Shown: positions 23,901 through 35,674 of the stretch, piece by piece
Position numbering within the stretch: position 1 is the first letter of the stretch
How the letters are laid out: each line of letters starts with the position of its first letter
Origin: Dallia pectoralis
Taxonomy: Eukaryota > Chordata > Actinopteri > Esociformes > Umbridae
DNA length: 64,000 bases
NCBI GenBank assembly: GCA_029465975.1
Contig: CM055730.1
Location: 23,248,344 to 23,312,343, forward strand
Direction of reading: 5' to 3'
Translations under genes and position numbers: made by a program
Notes under the pieces: model-generated
Told to the model about the DNA's origin: nothing
Database searches by the model: none
The model's input: the letters and a program-made list of their open reading frames with translations, nothing else

Positions 23901-26900
23901 TTCAAACCAATGACACCAGAGGTTGAAGAGGGGCTCAGCACAAATTGTAAGTTAGTTGTAGTTAGACTTCATGACATGAGTGGTGGTTTGAAAAGAGGTT
24001 GAGATGCATTAACATGAACGCAACATTATCAAACGCCTCAAATCATTCATCTTACAGGTGACAGTCAGAGTTCAAATTCTATTTTATCAGAATAAAAAAG
24101 TTGAATAGAATGCCTCCCGAATCAATCCATTTATTGGAATAGTGATGTTGTCGGTGTACACCTTGTATAATTTATTTTTGTTAGTCTCTATATTTTACAC
24201 ATTTATTAAGCAAACATTTGAATTTTTAATGCCATGTAAAATTAGAAATACAGACGTCTTTCGGAACTGAGCTGAAGGGCACAGCAAAATCTTCTCCTGT
24301 ATCACCATTAGAGCAGATCTCTACATTTTTTAATCAGTTTAAATGCTGCAATGGGTAAAAACTGAGGAAATAATGATTCCAGAATATTACTTTACACTTT
24401 ACTTTATAATGTATTTGAAAAAAATTGTGACTCAGAAATGTGTTTAAAACTATGACACCGATATTACGTAATGTCAGTGGTTGTATTAATAGCTTTGTCT
24501 ACGCATTCGAGATTCTATTTCTCCCGCCTCGTTCGTTCGCTTCTAACAGAAACCGTGGTGGGAAAAACACTTGTTTCACTGCTGATTGGCCCCTTCACCA
24601 ACATTTGCGACAATTGAACATACTGCAATTCCCAACTACGAAAAGAAGTGGCTGTGTCTTTTTAACCGCAATTATGGGTGAGTGTGTGTGTGTCAGGTCT
24701 ACATTTTCTGCTAAATTAGCTTCAAACCGCTTGATCCTCGATGTCTGCCAGGACGAGTGGTATAGAAACTGCAGGCAGGGCATTCAGCGATGTTTATACT
24801 TCAAAGGTACGAAACTCACACCTTGAGAATGTTTTAACAGTTGGCTTGAAAGCAATGTACCCCCCCAACCCATTCATTAAAACGAAGAGCCAAAAGTCCT
24901 TTAGACACTGGCGCACTTCAAAACCAAGAGGGAGGGCTTTCCATTAACTCTATGTAGAAAAGGGCTTCAGGACTTCTCAATGGCGTGGAATGTGTGTGTT
25001 TTTGTTCATCCACGTCTTTGCGGGAAGAAATGGCCGCGGATCCATTAGTTCGATTTGTCACAGCAGGAGCGCCCCAAAGATCTGTTATCGTGCAATGTAC
25101 CTCTCGACTGGCGAGTCTGTCGCTCATCTCCTCCGCCTTCCCAATGTCCCCTTCAGCGATGGCGTTCTCTATGCTCTTTTCTAGGCCGGACTAGAGAGGA
25201 GAAATAGAAAGGAGAAAAAAAATCAAAGAGTAACTTTAAAAGTCCTCTGGGCCTTCCTTTTTTTCTTTAAATATGATTGCTATTACTACAAATATGTAGA
25301 TTTCTCCTCACAAATGAAAACCTTTTTGATTGGATATTAGAGGGCAAATCTAAAAATGCTACAGGAGATTACCAAACATAAATGTGACTCTTTAATTACA
25401 CACTTCCATTACTGGCTGGAAAAGGGAGGAGGCAAAGATGCCCCGGGTTACTGATGGCAGAAAAAAAGAGAGTAAAGAAGTACAGTAAAGAGCATTTTCT
25501 CCTCTTTCAGGAAGCATACAGCTTGATCAGGAATATGCTGTGTTTCTAAATGGGGGAAACTTGCTCTGAAACATATTTTTTTAAGTTTGAAAGCACATTC
25601 ATCTCTCATCTGACAGAGACATTTATATAGTATATTGTAACAATTACACAGAAGCCAGTGATGAAATGACAGATCTGCTGGCAGGGTTGGGTAACCTAAC
25701 TAATATGGCATAAATCAGAATTTTTTTCATTCTAATCCCGGCAGAATCTGCAAAGTTCTGTTTATTTTACTGGGTGGGAAGGTAACAATTCCAATCTGAA
25801 GAAATATAATTTGCTTGTCAAACTTCTAGGTCCACTGAAAATATACTTATTCTGTCCAAATAATCATGCCTGTGTTAAAAAGTATAATAAAGAGTGTAAC
25901 TTGTTAATTCTGTAAGAACATGGCAACATGTAGCCCAGTTCTCTGTTTAATGATGATTTTACATCATCATTCATCAGCCATTCATTGACCACTTGCTAAA
26001 TAGGTCAACTCAATGTATGTATACAGTTAATGGTTCTAATTGAATTCTATCTTTAAAAGAATCCAGTCTGATTTGTACTCTGAAAAAAAGACCTTCAACT
26101 AGTAATTATTACCCAACTGACATGCGTTACCTGCTACTTTCACAACTTTTCATTAGCCGATTAGGTGGCAAAGTGGAAAGAATTAAATAAAACTGTTTGC
26201 GAATGGGTTCTAAATGGCTAGTGTGTAATTGACATATTTTTTTAATGAAATGTAATAGGAATAAGTTAATTACATTGATAGCAAATACAAGTTTAAAAAA
26301 AATAAGAAGGAAGGAATTCTTGTTATGTTGACTTGACAAGTTCTGTTTAATTCAGCCTTTGTTAATTATGTCTTATCCATTCAACATAGGCCTCCTCTTT
26401 TAAAAATGAGTCAAAATGCAGTAAAAACTCAATTTTATGGTACTTTTGAGATAAACTGAATTGAAAAATATGCATAACAAAAACTTCCAATTGAATTAGG
26501 CCAAATACTCATCTTATAGGCCTATATTATTATGATACTTGCAACCTTTTTGCTTGCATGACAGTTTACATATCAGCATACTATACATACAGTCTCTTAT
26601 TTGAGTCAAATAAATGTCAGTCCAATGTCTGTATTTCTAAATTAATTCAGGTAAGAAATTAAATAATTCATTACATTTATCAAGAGTTGCTTAACAGGGA
26701 TATTCTTTTGACAAACACACCCATAATAGCTATTCGCCAGCGCTTTCCTGCACACAGACAAAGGATTGAAAAATACGCAAAAGAATCTGACCAACTGTGG
26801 TTCTATTTCTTGTGCGTTTATGGTCTTACATTTCCCTCTTTGAGCAGCCTATGTTGTTGTGCATGTGTATAAGAGTTAAGAGCATTCTGTGAGCTTACTA

Positions 26901-29465
26901 GCAAACTTGTTTGCAAAGTCACAAAAAGACCCTACTGGTTGACTAAAACAGCAGAAATGTAAAGCCCATTGTGGGTCAGATAATAAAATGTTACTAGTTC
27001 ACAGATATTGTCTCCCTGATGACGTGACCATGACAAACAGATCAAGTTCGAGCCTATCGCAGGGTTAGCTTGCTGTGTAGCGAATTTAATGGGGCTATCT
27101 GAGTTTCTACGTTTGCATAGATCTAACTGCAAAGCTATTTTAAATTATTGCAGATGGAACCTCCGAAGATCTACTATTTAATGTGTTGTCAGGGAGGGCA
27201 GTTAAGTCTATTGCGTAAGAGAGGTTCACCCATTGAAGCCCTGTGTAGGACAGTTGGACAAGTGGACGAAGCTAAACGGCTAGCAGCATTTTTCATATGA
27301 GCTACCCATATAAAGTAAAAAGGTGAACAGGCACTGGCAGGTCTTTGTAAAGACATTCAGCACAGACAACTTTCTAGAGCAAATCTACATCATCATTTAT
27401 TCTCAACCACAGAAGAGAGACTGAAGAATCATCCCTATGTCAAGACTAAGGTAATCTTGTCCTTAAATGTAATGCTATCTATTATATTGTGCTCATTGTC
27501 ACGTTTGAATTTTGAAACCTCTTAATCTGCCTATCATAGTGAATAAAACGATGAAAAGTTGCACAATGCATGATTATGGACAGATGCGGTGATGGTATTA
27601 AACAAGTGTAAGTTAAGTGAGTAATGCGGCCAACATCAGTATTACCATGGGAGCAGGCTGGTTACAGGCAGGGGGTTGAAATCTATCATTGATGCCAAAG
27701 TACTTCGTAAGCCCATCCCAGTGCTTTCCTTGCCCTGCTTGATGTTCTCTGATGAGGATAAAAAAAAGAGAGTGACTTCATTACATGTTAAGGAAATACA
27801 TATGTTCTAAATAGACGTCACATTTGTCCAAAGCCCTAGTAGAATAGGATAACATACTCATTCTGTATGATACCCCATCACATGATTCCTGGAAGATACT
27901 TTTTTGGTTTCATGTAGAATCATCTGCAGAAAGGGTTCTATCTGGGTTCTAACTGGAACCAAAAAGGGTTATTCGAAACAGTTTGCCTACAGCTCATTAC
28001 GTTTTTAGGTAATTTACTATGGAAGGGCAGTGTTACCTCCTTTTTTCATTGACAAACATAATGACTGCTGAGGCAAATGCTAGTTAGCAGGTTTGTAAAA
28101 AATGGAAACATGACTCAGGCTACAACCCATTTTCTTATCATGTACCATACCAAATTCTGGCTCTACATTTTGGCTACATTTGAAATTAAGGGAGACTAAT
28201 TGCAAGATCTTCTACCTTGTAGACTGTACACAGCAACTTGGGGATAAGTAACTAGTAACTAAATCTCACCATCCATTTTGTATATATATTTATACAACAT
28301 TTATAAGAAGTACTAGATACACCTACTAATTGGCCGCAGAAAATATTCACCATTCTAAAATCGTTGTTAGAAGTTAAGAATAGGGTCTACACATAGAGAA
28401 GCTATAAGTTAGTTGTTATTGGACTATTGTAATAAGCTATTCTTGATTTGTAAATAAATAAATAAATTAAATCAGGTATGTCTACGTTACCTTTCAGTTT
28501 TAGATTCCATATTCTTTGTCCCTGCTTTATCAACTATACAATAAAAAAAGAAATATAGAAACTTAGTTTCACCATTAACAATGAAGTTGAAAATTAGACA
28601 CATTTTACATTCCCTTTGATGTACTGAGCCATGACTCATGACTTTAATAAAAGTGAATGTCAACGTAGTAACAAGAGGCAGCCTAGGCTAGTGCTATTTT
28701 ATAGTGACTGGAATTGCATACAACAACTCGGTATCTCTAATATCCATTAATTTCAACACTGAATTATAATTCCATATCAAATTTCATGAGTATCTGTTAA
28801 AAAGAGTGCATTTAACCTTTCTTATGTCGATGTCTCCTCTGACTTCTTTTTGTGTGGAACATTTCTGTCTTGATCTCATCTCTCTTCTTCTGTAGCTGTT
28901 TAAATTTCTAAAGAACACAAACATTCCCTTTTACAACAATTCACATAACATATGTCTCAGACAAAATGTTTATCAGTGTTAACCCATTGCACTTTACATG
29001 AAAACAAAGAAACAAAATGCCTATGCACATTTTAATATTGGTGCTGATGCTGGGAAGTTGGGTAGCTTTGACATTAACTAGTAGTAACACAACAAATTCA
29101 AAAAAAACTAAATGTCTTTACAACGGTTAAATATTGTATAATGTCTGTGAAAAAAAGATAGTGCAAGATTGATACACACGTGTAAAACTATGTTTGCAAC
29201 TCTGCTAGCGAGCACTACAATACATGTGACATACTTGCCACTTCTCCTCGGAAATCCCGGGTAAGCAGTCCAAAGACATTTCATTTTGTATTATGGTGTG
29301 GTTACAATGATTACTTGTGTCTACAAGTGAGCTACACATGTCCTCCGTAACAGGCGACGGTTCTACGGCAGGATCTTTGGGTACTTCTTGTTTTGAATGG
29401 TCACCTTCGTCATCCGTACTAATTTCTACATCGCTTAGACCTCTCGGTAAAAATCCGCTATACAT
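14894..29465 (-). CDS. fam204a: FAM204A-like protein, seven coding exons
   Basis: Coding exons on the minus strand are 29465-29235, 28907-28817, 28533-28491, 27748-27646, 25190-25101, 15365-15256 and 14945-14894. They total 720 bases, 239 codons plus TGA, close to the roughly 230 residues of mammalian FAM204A. All six introns are GT...AG and the reading frame closes at every junction. The N-terminus (MYSGFLPRGLSD) is followed by an acidic, serine-rich stretch, a lysine-rich coiled-coil-like region (KWQKFKQLQKKRDEIK), a basic run (KRSQRRHRHKK), the conserved YFGINDRFQPP motif near residues 138-148, an SGLEKSIENAI...KAEEMS helix and a lysine-rich C-terminus ending ETKSNMGYM. No catalytic domain, signal peptide or membrane segment is present. 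I know of no established biochemical role for FAM204A. The identity rests on motif recall and should be confirmed by a protein search. Confidence 0.93.
15256..15365 (-). CDS. fam204a: fam204a coding exon 6
   Basis: The acceptor is CTCAATAG and the donor GTTTGT. It encodes LAVKIAHAADCRDFVQ and a lysine-rich run ending KKQIAW. The last two bases start the glycine codon completed in exon 7. Confidence 0.92.
18080..18165 (-). mobile_element. tRNA-derived SINE head within intron 5
   Basis: On the minus strand ACTCAATGGGTAG (A-box-like) is followed by GGGTTTGACTCC (B box, 18105-18094). Then comes a CCACCCGTGCATCAAATGTGTG continuation of the kind found after the tRNA part of fish SINEs. No clear 3' tail is seen. 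Confidence 0.5.
22990..23487. other. Unexplained GC-richer block, open on both strands
   Basis: A plus-strand frame at 23080-23487 (135 codons) and a minus-strand frame at 22990-23454 (154 codons) overlap. The surroundings are AT-rich and rarely open. Neither translation shows a domain I recognise. The minus frame has a basic stretch (KRVMQVAKEMAQEIKR). It may be an old transposon or retrocopy piece. Confidence 0.3.
24741..24806 (+). other. Candidate first coding exon, unidentified
   Basis: ATG at 24741 begins MSARTSGIETAGRAFSDVYTSK, directly followed by GTACGA, a plausible splice donor. Upstream lie CTCCCGCCTCG and GATTGGCC, words common in promoters. No following exon could be assigned, and the region is antisense within fam204a intron 5. 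Confidence 0.25.
25101..25190 (-). CDS. fam204a: fam204a coding exon 5
   Basis: It is exactly 30 codons between CTCTCTAG and GTACAT. It encodes SGLEKSIENAIAEG...KAEEMSDRLASRE, the conserved helical segment. It is followed by the 9735-base intron 5. Confidence 0.92.
27646..27748 (-). CDS. fam204a: fam204a coding exon 4 (conserved YFGxNDRF block)
   Basis: The acceptor is CCTCATCAG and the donor GTAATA. It encodes HWDGLTKYFGINDRFQPP, the strongest family signature in the protein. Confidence 0.92.
28491..28533 (-). CDS. fam204a: fam204a coding exon 3 (43 bp)
   Basis: A micro-sized exon between TTGTATAG and GTAACG. It encodes VDKAGTKNMESKTE and keeps phase on both sides. It is the least conserved part of the family, so it is supported mainly by phase and splice sites. 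Confidence 0.8.
28817..28907 (-). CDS. fam204a: fam204a coding exon 2
   Basis: The acceptor is TTCTTTAG and the 91 bases end in phase 1 before GTTAAA, a weak but legal donor. The exon encodes KFKQLQKKRDEIKTEMFH and a basic tail, a likely coiled-coil with a possible nuclear localisation signal. Confidence 0.88.
29235..29465 (-). CDS. fam204a: fam204a coding exon 1
   Basis: It encodes residues 1-77, ATG through CAA, then the donor GTATGT. I chose the ATG at 29465 because MYSGFLPRGL matches the family N-terminus. The frame is open further upstream but has no ATG there, only a T-rich stretch. The exon is acidic and ends GISEEKWQ. Confidence 0.9.
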
Positions 29466-29730
29466 TCTCGAAAAAAAAAACAAATAGACACCAAAGTGCG
29501 CTCGGTTTATAGGGTCTCAAACATATTCCAAAACCGTGTTATTAAAATCTACAAAATACGTTGTAAACATGTTGACTTCCTGGTGACACATGTAGGACAA
29601 TCGATCTGATTGGGTAACACTATATCACCTCTACCAATGAAAACTGTTCTTCTACCGCTGCGTCATGTTGTAGAAGCAGTTAACGAAAAGACTGAGCGGA
29701 TAAAAAAAAAGACTGAGCGGATAAAATGAA
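29466..29730 (-). promoter_or_regulatory. fam204a: Probable fam204a promoter and 5' UTR region
   Basis: On the minus strand, upstream of the ATG, there is a CCAAT word (29613-29609) and an ETS-like AGGAAGT (29581-29575). No TATA box is well placed, as usual for housekeeping-type genes. A 20-bp sequence (AAAAGACTGAGCGGATAAAA) is tandemly duplicated at 29686-29705 and 29707-29726. Confidence 0.4.
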
Positions 29731-30660
29731 TGTTTATGTTTAAGTTATAGTCGGATGCTACTTTAAAGATGTAGGTTTCCATAAAATCCGGATGTTTCGG
29801 CTGTTTAGGAACCAGCACAAGGTGCAATTATTGTAGGTTTAGGTCAAGGTGCGTTTAAAATTATTGGTGAGGTGTTGAACTTTTTCAGATTTAAAATTAT
29901 TAGAGAGTGTACCAACCACTTTTGTTGCTATTCGATGACTAGTTTAATTCCTAATGCGGCAATTATATTCATCGAAAAGATTAATAGGCACGCATTCAGC
30001 TTTTTAAGTTATTTTTACTGCTCAACAAAATGCCTGGTCTACACTTATGTTTTATAAATCCAATTTGCTTTCCCAGTATTAGTAATAACAGAGAAGTGGT
30101 TTGTTATAGCTGGCAAGTCAGTGATGAAATTATTTTCATTTGTCAACAAGTTATGCTGTGCTCTCAGAAAGATATCACTATGCATTGTATGTTGTGACCA
30201 ATGGCTGCCAATTTATTCAAATAGCTCAGGGCATTACATTATCATTAGAATGATTAGCATGCAAATCTTGTATAGCCCTTGGCATGACAAAATAATATCT
30301 ACTCTTAAATTGCTCATTCAGTAAACCACAGCAGCTTTCTTTTGGTTGCATTTTACTCAAAATAAATACGTTTATACAGGTATATATTGTCCTTGATCTA
30401 GTTTGTGGTTCTGTTTCTTTTTAGTACATGATCTGAAAAGAATGAATGAATGCATTTTCTTTCTGGATGAAAAAAATGAAATATGTTTGTAAAAAAAAAA
30501 AACAGTGCTTGACAGGGTGAAAGTAAAGACTCTTAATGACATTATGCATTGGTTCTATAAAAACATGGCATATATAAAAAAAAACATTCATACATACACC
30601 TGAGTGACTTTGACAAGAAAATATTATTGTATAATATGTTTGAGGAACATTATAAATAGG
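29731..30660. other. Intergenic stretch upstream of fam204a
   Basis: It is AT-rich. Short open frames are present but none has a recognisable domain. I see no divergent partner gene. Confidence 0.4.
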
Positions 30661-30920
30661 TCAAGGTGTCGCCCTGGCCTCCAAATTCCCCAGATCTCAA
30701 TCCGATTAAGCATCTGTGAGATGTGCTGGACGAACAAGTCCAATCCATAGCGGCTCCTCCTCGCAACTTACATGCCTTGAAGGATCTGATGCTAATGGGT
30801 TGAGGCCAGATACCACAGGACACATTCATGGGTCTTGTAGGGTCTATGTCATGGCGGGTCAGGACTATTTTCGCAGCATGCGGAGGACCAATAGCATAAG
30901 GTCATGTTGTTTGGACTCAT
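30661..30920 (+). pseudogene. Tc1-like transposase C-terminal relic, third family
   Basis: The frame from 30662 reads PWPPNSPDLNPIKHL, then a stop, then DVLDEQVQSIAAPPRNLHALKDL, a second stop and GQIPQDTFMGLVGSM. This is the end of a Tc1/mariner DDE domain. The third catalytic acidic residue, expected after NPI, is lysine, and two TGA stops interrupt the frame. No terminal repeat is recognisable, so it is an old fragment. Confidence 0.75.
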
Positions 30921-33230
30921 TGTAGATATGGCACTTACATTTACCAATATGTATTTATTTGTTTGTATACTTTTGTGGCCTCTAAAACATTAGAAACTTG
31001 TACTAAACCATTTCATGTACTTTTTTAAATGTGCTCAACAAACCTGAAATATAATTATTCTAAATTGTAAATTTTCATGACCATAAGCCAATAGCAGGTG
31101 TTTTTGATCAGTCAGTAGCAGGGTTGAGAGACTCTCAATCAAAACAAAATTGACCCTCTCCTGTCTTCTCCTCAATCTTTGTGGGATTTTCTCTAGTATA
31201 CATTAAAGATAAATATGACATGTATATTAAACCAGGGTGATTTTGCTTATGCTATTTGTATATATTAAAATGTCATTCCAAAATACTGCATGAAATCTCT
31301 CTCTTATCCTCTATAATATGTTCCCGTTAGCTGCTATCACTCACTCAGAATTAGTGCCCATTTAATTACTTATGTGACAGATCAATAAAAAAAAACAGGG
31401 TAAACTCTGAAGGTAACTGACTGAAGTCATTGTAGATTATTTACCAATAAAGTGGCATTAGAAGCTTGAATACTTTCTATTGATTAACAGACTTTCTGTT
31501 CTATTTCACAGTTGAATTATTATCTCTCTGAGCTCTCTATTTTTTTCGTTCTCCAGCTCATTATTTTCATCATTTCTTGATAATTTGGAGTTGGCTGTTT
31601 AAAACTTGGAGTCTCTTATTAAGTTTTGGCCATAGTGGATAAGAGGCAGCAGTACTGTAAGTGCAGAGAGATAAACTAATCATCTTAAACCCCTAATTAT
31701 TAGTATCTTAGTGTGACAGACTGTTTTTGCGAGCTTGCCAAATTGAGCCTCAAATGAGGAAAAGCATATCTGTGGAAGTGGTAATAATTTTAAGTCATCT
31801 CGATCTGGCTTGGGGTGGCAGAATTCATTAGTGCAGATTAGCACTGTGTGTACAAAGTAAATTAGATATCTAATAGCAAACGTGGAGGTCCAGGGATTCT
31901 TAATTTCCTGCCAAAGATTAGGGAAGATGTTAAGCGGCGATTAGTATTTCTATATATTTTAGCATTCTGACCTACCCTATATGGATCCATGTGTGCTATT
32001 AACCAGTCAGTTATACTATTACCCCTAACCTTTGACCCGTTGCTTTCACGTTACTTGCAAAGTTGTATCTATTAAGACTGTGAGGAAGGGTAAATAGTTA
32101 GTCCAAATCAGATAATCCAGTAATTCCTGACAGGGTAGCAAGAAGAATTGTTTTCTGCATGGATACAGGGAGAGCTAATTATGTGTGTAAGGAGAAGGTT
32201 GAGGAAAAATAATAAGATTACAAAGAATAATTTGCTGATATAATTACACCAAAATTGGGTACACACAATCGTCAAATACATGTATTGCTTGACCTGGGTT
32301 AGCCAGTGAAATAAATCCTCCTTCTATAGCCTTTGTTAATTTGTTTTTATCATCTCCAAGTGGTGTTTGTGCAGGCAGTTCAATTTGCATGTGTAATTCC
32401 ACTGTGCAAATTGACAACAAGTAGATAATTCGAGGAAATAGGCTGGTTGCAGGACCCAGCTATCTTCCCAAGCCTATTCATTTTCAGGAACCGCTGAGGC
32501 ATGAAACTCATACATCAACTATTTCCTGACAAGGCTTTGGCTTATTGTCCCCTAAAATGTCATTACAGCCATTATTTATGAAGCTAATTCATTTATTAAA
32601 CCATATTTACTCTGATGGAACTTGTCACATTCTATCCATATCCCACACATAGCTTTTGAACAATGGTAAAAAAATATAAATATATATATATGCACATACA
32701 TAGGTCAAGCATCTGATATTATGAAATGTTATGATAAAAAGGCAATATGTCATACTCATAAGAATGATTTGGTTGTAAAGGGTTCTCTCTCTGTATTGTT
32801 ATCTAGTCTCAGCATCCACAAGAAAGTAGGCATAAACGTACAGTTAAGCAACGATAGGCACACTTGAGGCATTCAGTGAATATATACATAAAGTTCAAAA
32901 ACCTCAGCATCTTACGGAGGATTGCATTTGTAACAAGGTTGTGGTGCCAACAACAATGGTGGATAAATGAAGATTAACAACTCAGATGTGTGTGTAAGAA
33001 AATGTTTAATGTTCCTGTCTGTGGAATCAGCTGTTGCTTGTATTGCGTAACCATGTTTTATCACATTTTCTCTCAATTTCTTTATAAATCCTTAGCATGG
33101 TAATCTGAGAGCGAAAACAACAGTTTTTGTGAGTTTACAGTACATTCCTACACTCTCTAATGTCAGGTTGCTTGCCAACACTGGGTGCAAACTAGTAATC
33201 CTTTGCTTTATAACATGTTTGTATACATAC
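30921..33230. other. Intergenic stretch with possible conserved non-coding DNA
   Basis: No exon is seen. The block at about 31600-31960 has balanced composition, several TAATTA-type homeobox words and few simple repeats, as often found in developmental enhancers. An AT dinucleotide run lies near 32676-32690. Confidence 0.3.
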
Positions 33231-33336
33231 AGACGGTTGGTCTGGGAACGCCCCCGGGAACGCCCCGTCACGTGATGTGAATTTAGCCCGTGGGGGAACA
33301 ATTGCCTAGGCGCTAATTGAAATACAAGTGACAATC

Positions 33337-33495
33337 ATGCTGAAGAGTTGCTGTTTCGTTTTCTGTACTGCTAATAAACAAACAAATTATGAATTGAAGT
33401 TCTACATCCTTCCTAATAAACACACAGAACCGGAAAAGAGGACAAAATGGCTACAATTATGGATGATCAGGGGAGGTGTGGAATCCCAATACTAA
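33337..33495 (+). CDS. THAP-domain-like N-terminal exon or fragment
   Basis: ATG at 33337 opens a 52-codon frame, MLKSCCFVFC..., with lysine- and tyrosine-containing strands, then FYILPNKHTEPEKRTKWLQLW and TAA at 33493-33495. The pattern is the first half of a THAP zinc-binding DNA domain: an early C-x3/4-C pair, a hydrophobic FxxxP turn and a basic ERxxKW helix. The second metal-binding pair (C-x2-H) is absent, so it must lie on another exon or be lost. AG|GTGTGG near 33475 could be a donor. A GC-rich upstream stretch (33240-33300) contains CACGTGA. THAP domains occur in host regulators and in P-element and Kolobok-type transposons. I cannot decide between them. Confidence 0.5.
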   Translation: MLKSCCFVFCTANKQTNYELKFYILPNKHTEPEKRTKWLQLWMIRGGVESQY

Positions 33496-33610
33496 GCATG
33501 TTTATGTGTGCAGTCGGCATTTAATCAGTGTTCATTATTAACGTTAGAAAAACGGTGTAAGGTTGTTTCAGAAAGTGCAAATATAATTATCCTTATCATT
33601 CTACCTTAAG

Positions 33611-35433
33611 CAAAACTATATAGCCTGGTGTCAAACCTAAACTATATAGCCTAGTGTCGAACCTAAACTATATAGCCTGGTGTCGAACCAAAACTATATA
33701 GCCTGGTGTCGAACCTAAACTATATAGCCTGGTGTCGAACCTAAACTATATAGCCTGGTGTCGAACCAAAACTATATAGCCTGGTGTCGAACCTAAACTA
33801 TAGCCTAGTGTCGAACCTAAACTATATAGCCTAGTGAACCTAAACTATATAGCCTGGTGTCGAACCTAAACTATAGCCCAGTGTCGAACCTAAACTATAT
33901 AGCCTAGTGAACCTAAACTATATAGCCTGGTGTCGAACCTAAACTACATAGCCTGGTGTCGAACCTAAACTATATAGCCTAGTGAACCTAAACTATATAG
34001 CCTGGTGTCGAACCTAAACTATATAGCCTGGTGTCGAACCTAAACTATATAGCCTAGTGAACCTAAACTATATAGCCTGGTGTCGAACCTAAACTATGTA
34101 GCCTAGTGTCGAACCTAAACTATATATCCTGGTGAACCTAAACTATATAGCCTGGTGAACCTAAACTATATAGCCTAGTGAACCTAAACTATATAGCCTG
34201 GTGTCGAACCTAAACTATATAGCCTGGTGTCGAACCTAAACTATATAGCCTAGTGAACCTAAACTATATAGCCTGGTGTCGAACCTAAACTATGTAGCCT
34301 AGTGTCGAACCTAAACTATATATCCTGGTGAACCTAAACTATATAGCCTGGTGAACCTAAACTATATAGCCTAGTGAACCTAAACTATATAGCCTGGTGT
34401 CGAACCTAAACTATATAGCCTGGTGTCGAACCTAAACTATAGCTTAGTGTCGAACCTAAACTATATAGCCTGGTGTCGAACCTAAACTATATAGCCTGGT
34501 GTCGAACCTAAACTATATAGCCTAGTGAACCTAAACTATATAGCCTAGTGTCGAACCTAAACTATGTAGCCTAGTGTCGAACCTAAACTATATATCCTGG
34601 TGAACCTAAACTATATAGCCTGGTGAACCTAAACTATATAGCCTAGTGAACCTAAACTATATAGCCTGGTGTCGAACCTAAACTATATAGCCTGGTGTCG
34701 AACCTAAACTATAGCTTAGTGTCGAACCTAAACTATATAGCCTGGTGTCGAACCTAAACTATATAGCCTGGTGTCGAACCTAAACTATGTAGCCTGGTGT
34801 CGAACCTAAACTATGTAGCCTGGTGTCGAACCTAAACTATATAGCCTAGTGTCGAACCTAAACTATATAGCCTAGTGAACATAAACTATATAGCCTAGTG
34901 AGCATAACTAGGTTATATAGCCTAGTGTCGAACCTATACTATATAGCCTAGTGAACATAACTAGGTTATCTAGCCTAGTGTCGAAACTATACTATATAGC
35001 CTAGTGAACATAAACTATATAGCCTAGTGAACATAACTAGGTTATATAGCCTAGTGTCGAACCTATACTATATAGCCTAGTGAACATAACTAGGTTATAT
35101 AGCCTAGTGTCGAACCTATACTATATAGCCTAGTGAACATAACTAGGTTATATAGCCTAGTGTCGAACCTATACTATATAGCCTAGTGAACATAAACTAT
35201 ATAGCCTAGTGAACATAACTAGGTTATATAGCCTAGTGTCGAACCTATACTATATAGCCTAGTGAACATAACTAGGTTATATAGCCTAGTGTCGAACCTA
35301 TACTATATAGCCTAGTGAACATAACTAGGTTATATAGCCTAGTGTCGAACCTATACTATATAGCCTAGTGAACATAAACTATATAGCCTAGTGAACATAA
35401 CTAGGTTATATAGCCTAGTGTCGAACCTATACT
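33611..35433. repeat. Large minisatellite, 26/23-bp units with a 53-bp higher-order form
   Basis: The left two thirds are built from AACTATATAGCCTGGTG plus TCGAACCTA (26 bp) and a 23-bp version lacking TCG. From about 34880 the pattern becomes a 53-bp unit that alternates AACATAACTAGG...TAGCCTAGTG with TCGAACCTATACTATATAG. An extra 23-bp unit is inserted in places. It is non-coding and has no open frame of note. Confidence 0.92.
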
Positions 35434-35674
35434 CGCATGAAAACTCTATTACAAAATATTTAATAGTTAGGGATAACTGTCATTATGATACACTTACAGA
35501 TTAACTGTCAGCACAGTCCCTCGCAACTTCGTACTGATCACCGTTTTACAAAAGGATTCATAGTATGGAGTGAAGCATACGTAAATGTGACAAGGTTTTA
35601 TGGAGTTATAGTGTGCAACATACGAAAGATGATTCAGTTATAGGCTAATGCTACCGCTACAGCTACCGTAGTGT

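Larger units (their letters stand above)
15366..25100 (-). other. fam204a: fam204a intron 5 (about 9.7 kb)
   Basis: It is far larger than the other introns (283 to 2455 bases). It holds a SINE head (18080-18165), a GC-richer block open on both strands (22990-23487) and a short ORF with first-exon features (24741-24806). Stretches of mixed composition with TAAT words, such as 17150-17330, 18400-18560 and 19150-19280, resemble conserved non-coding DNA. I found no intact transposon in it. Confidence 0.6.

Noticed and set aside
24918..25127. A 69-codon minus-strand ORF starting MSDRLASRE
   Set aside because: Its first part is the end of fam204a exon 5 and the rest is read-through into intron 5.
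29466..29483. An N-terminal extension of fam204a exon 1
   Set aside because: The open frame upstream of MYSGFLPRGL has no ATG and is only a T-rich run.
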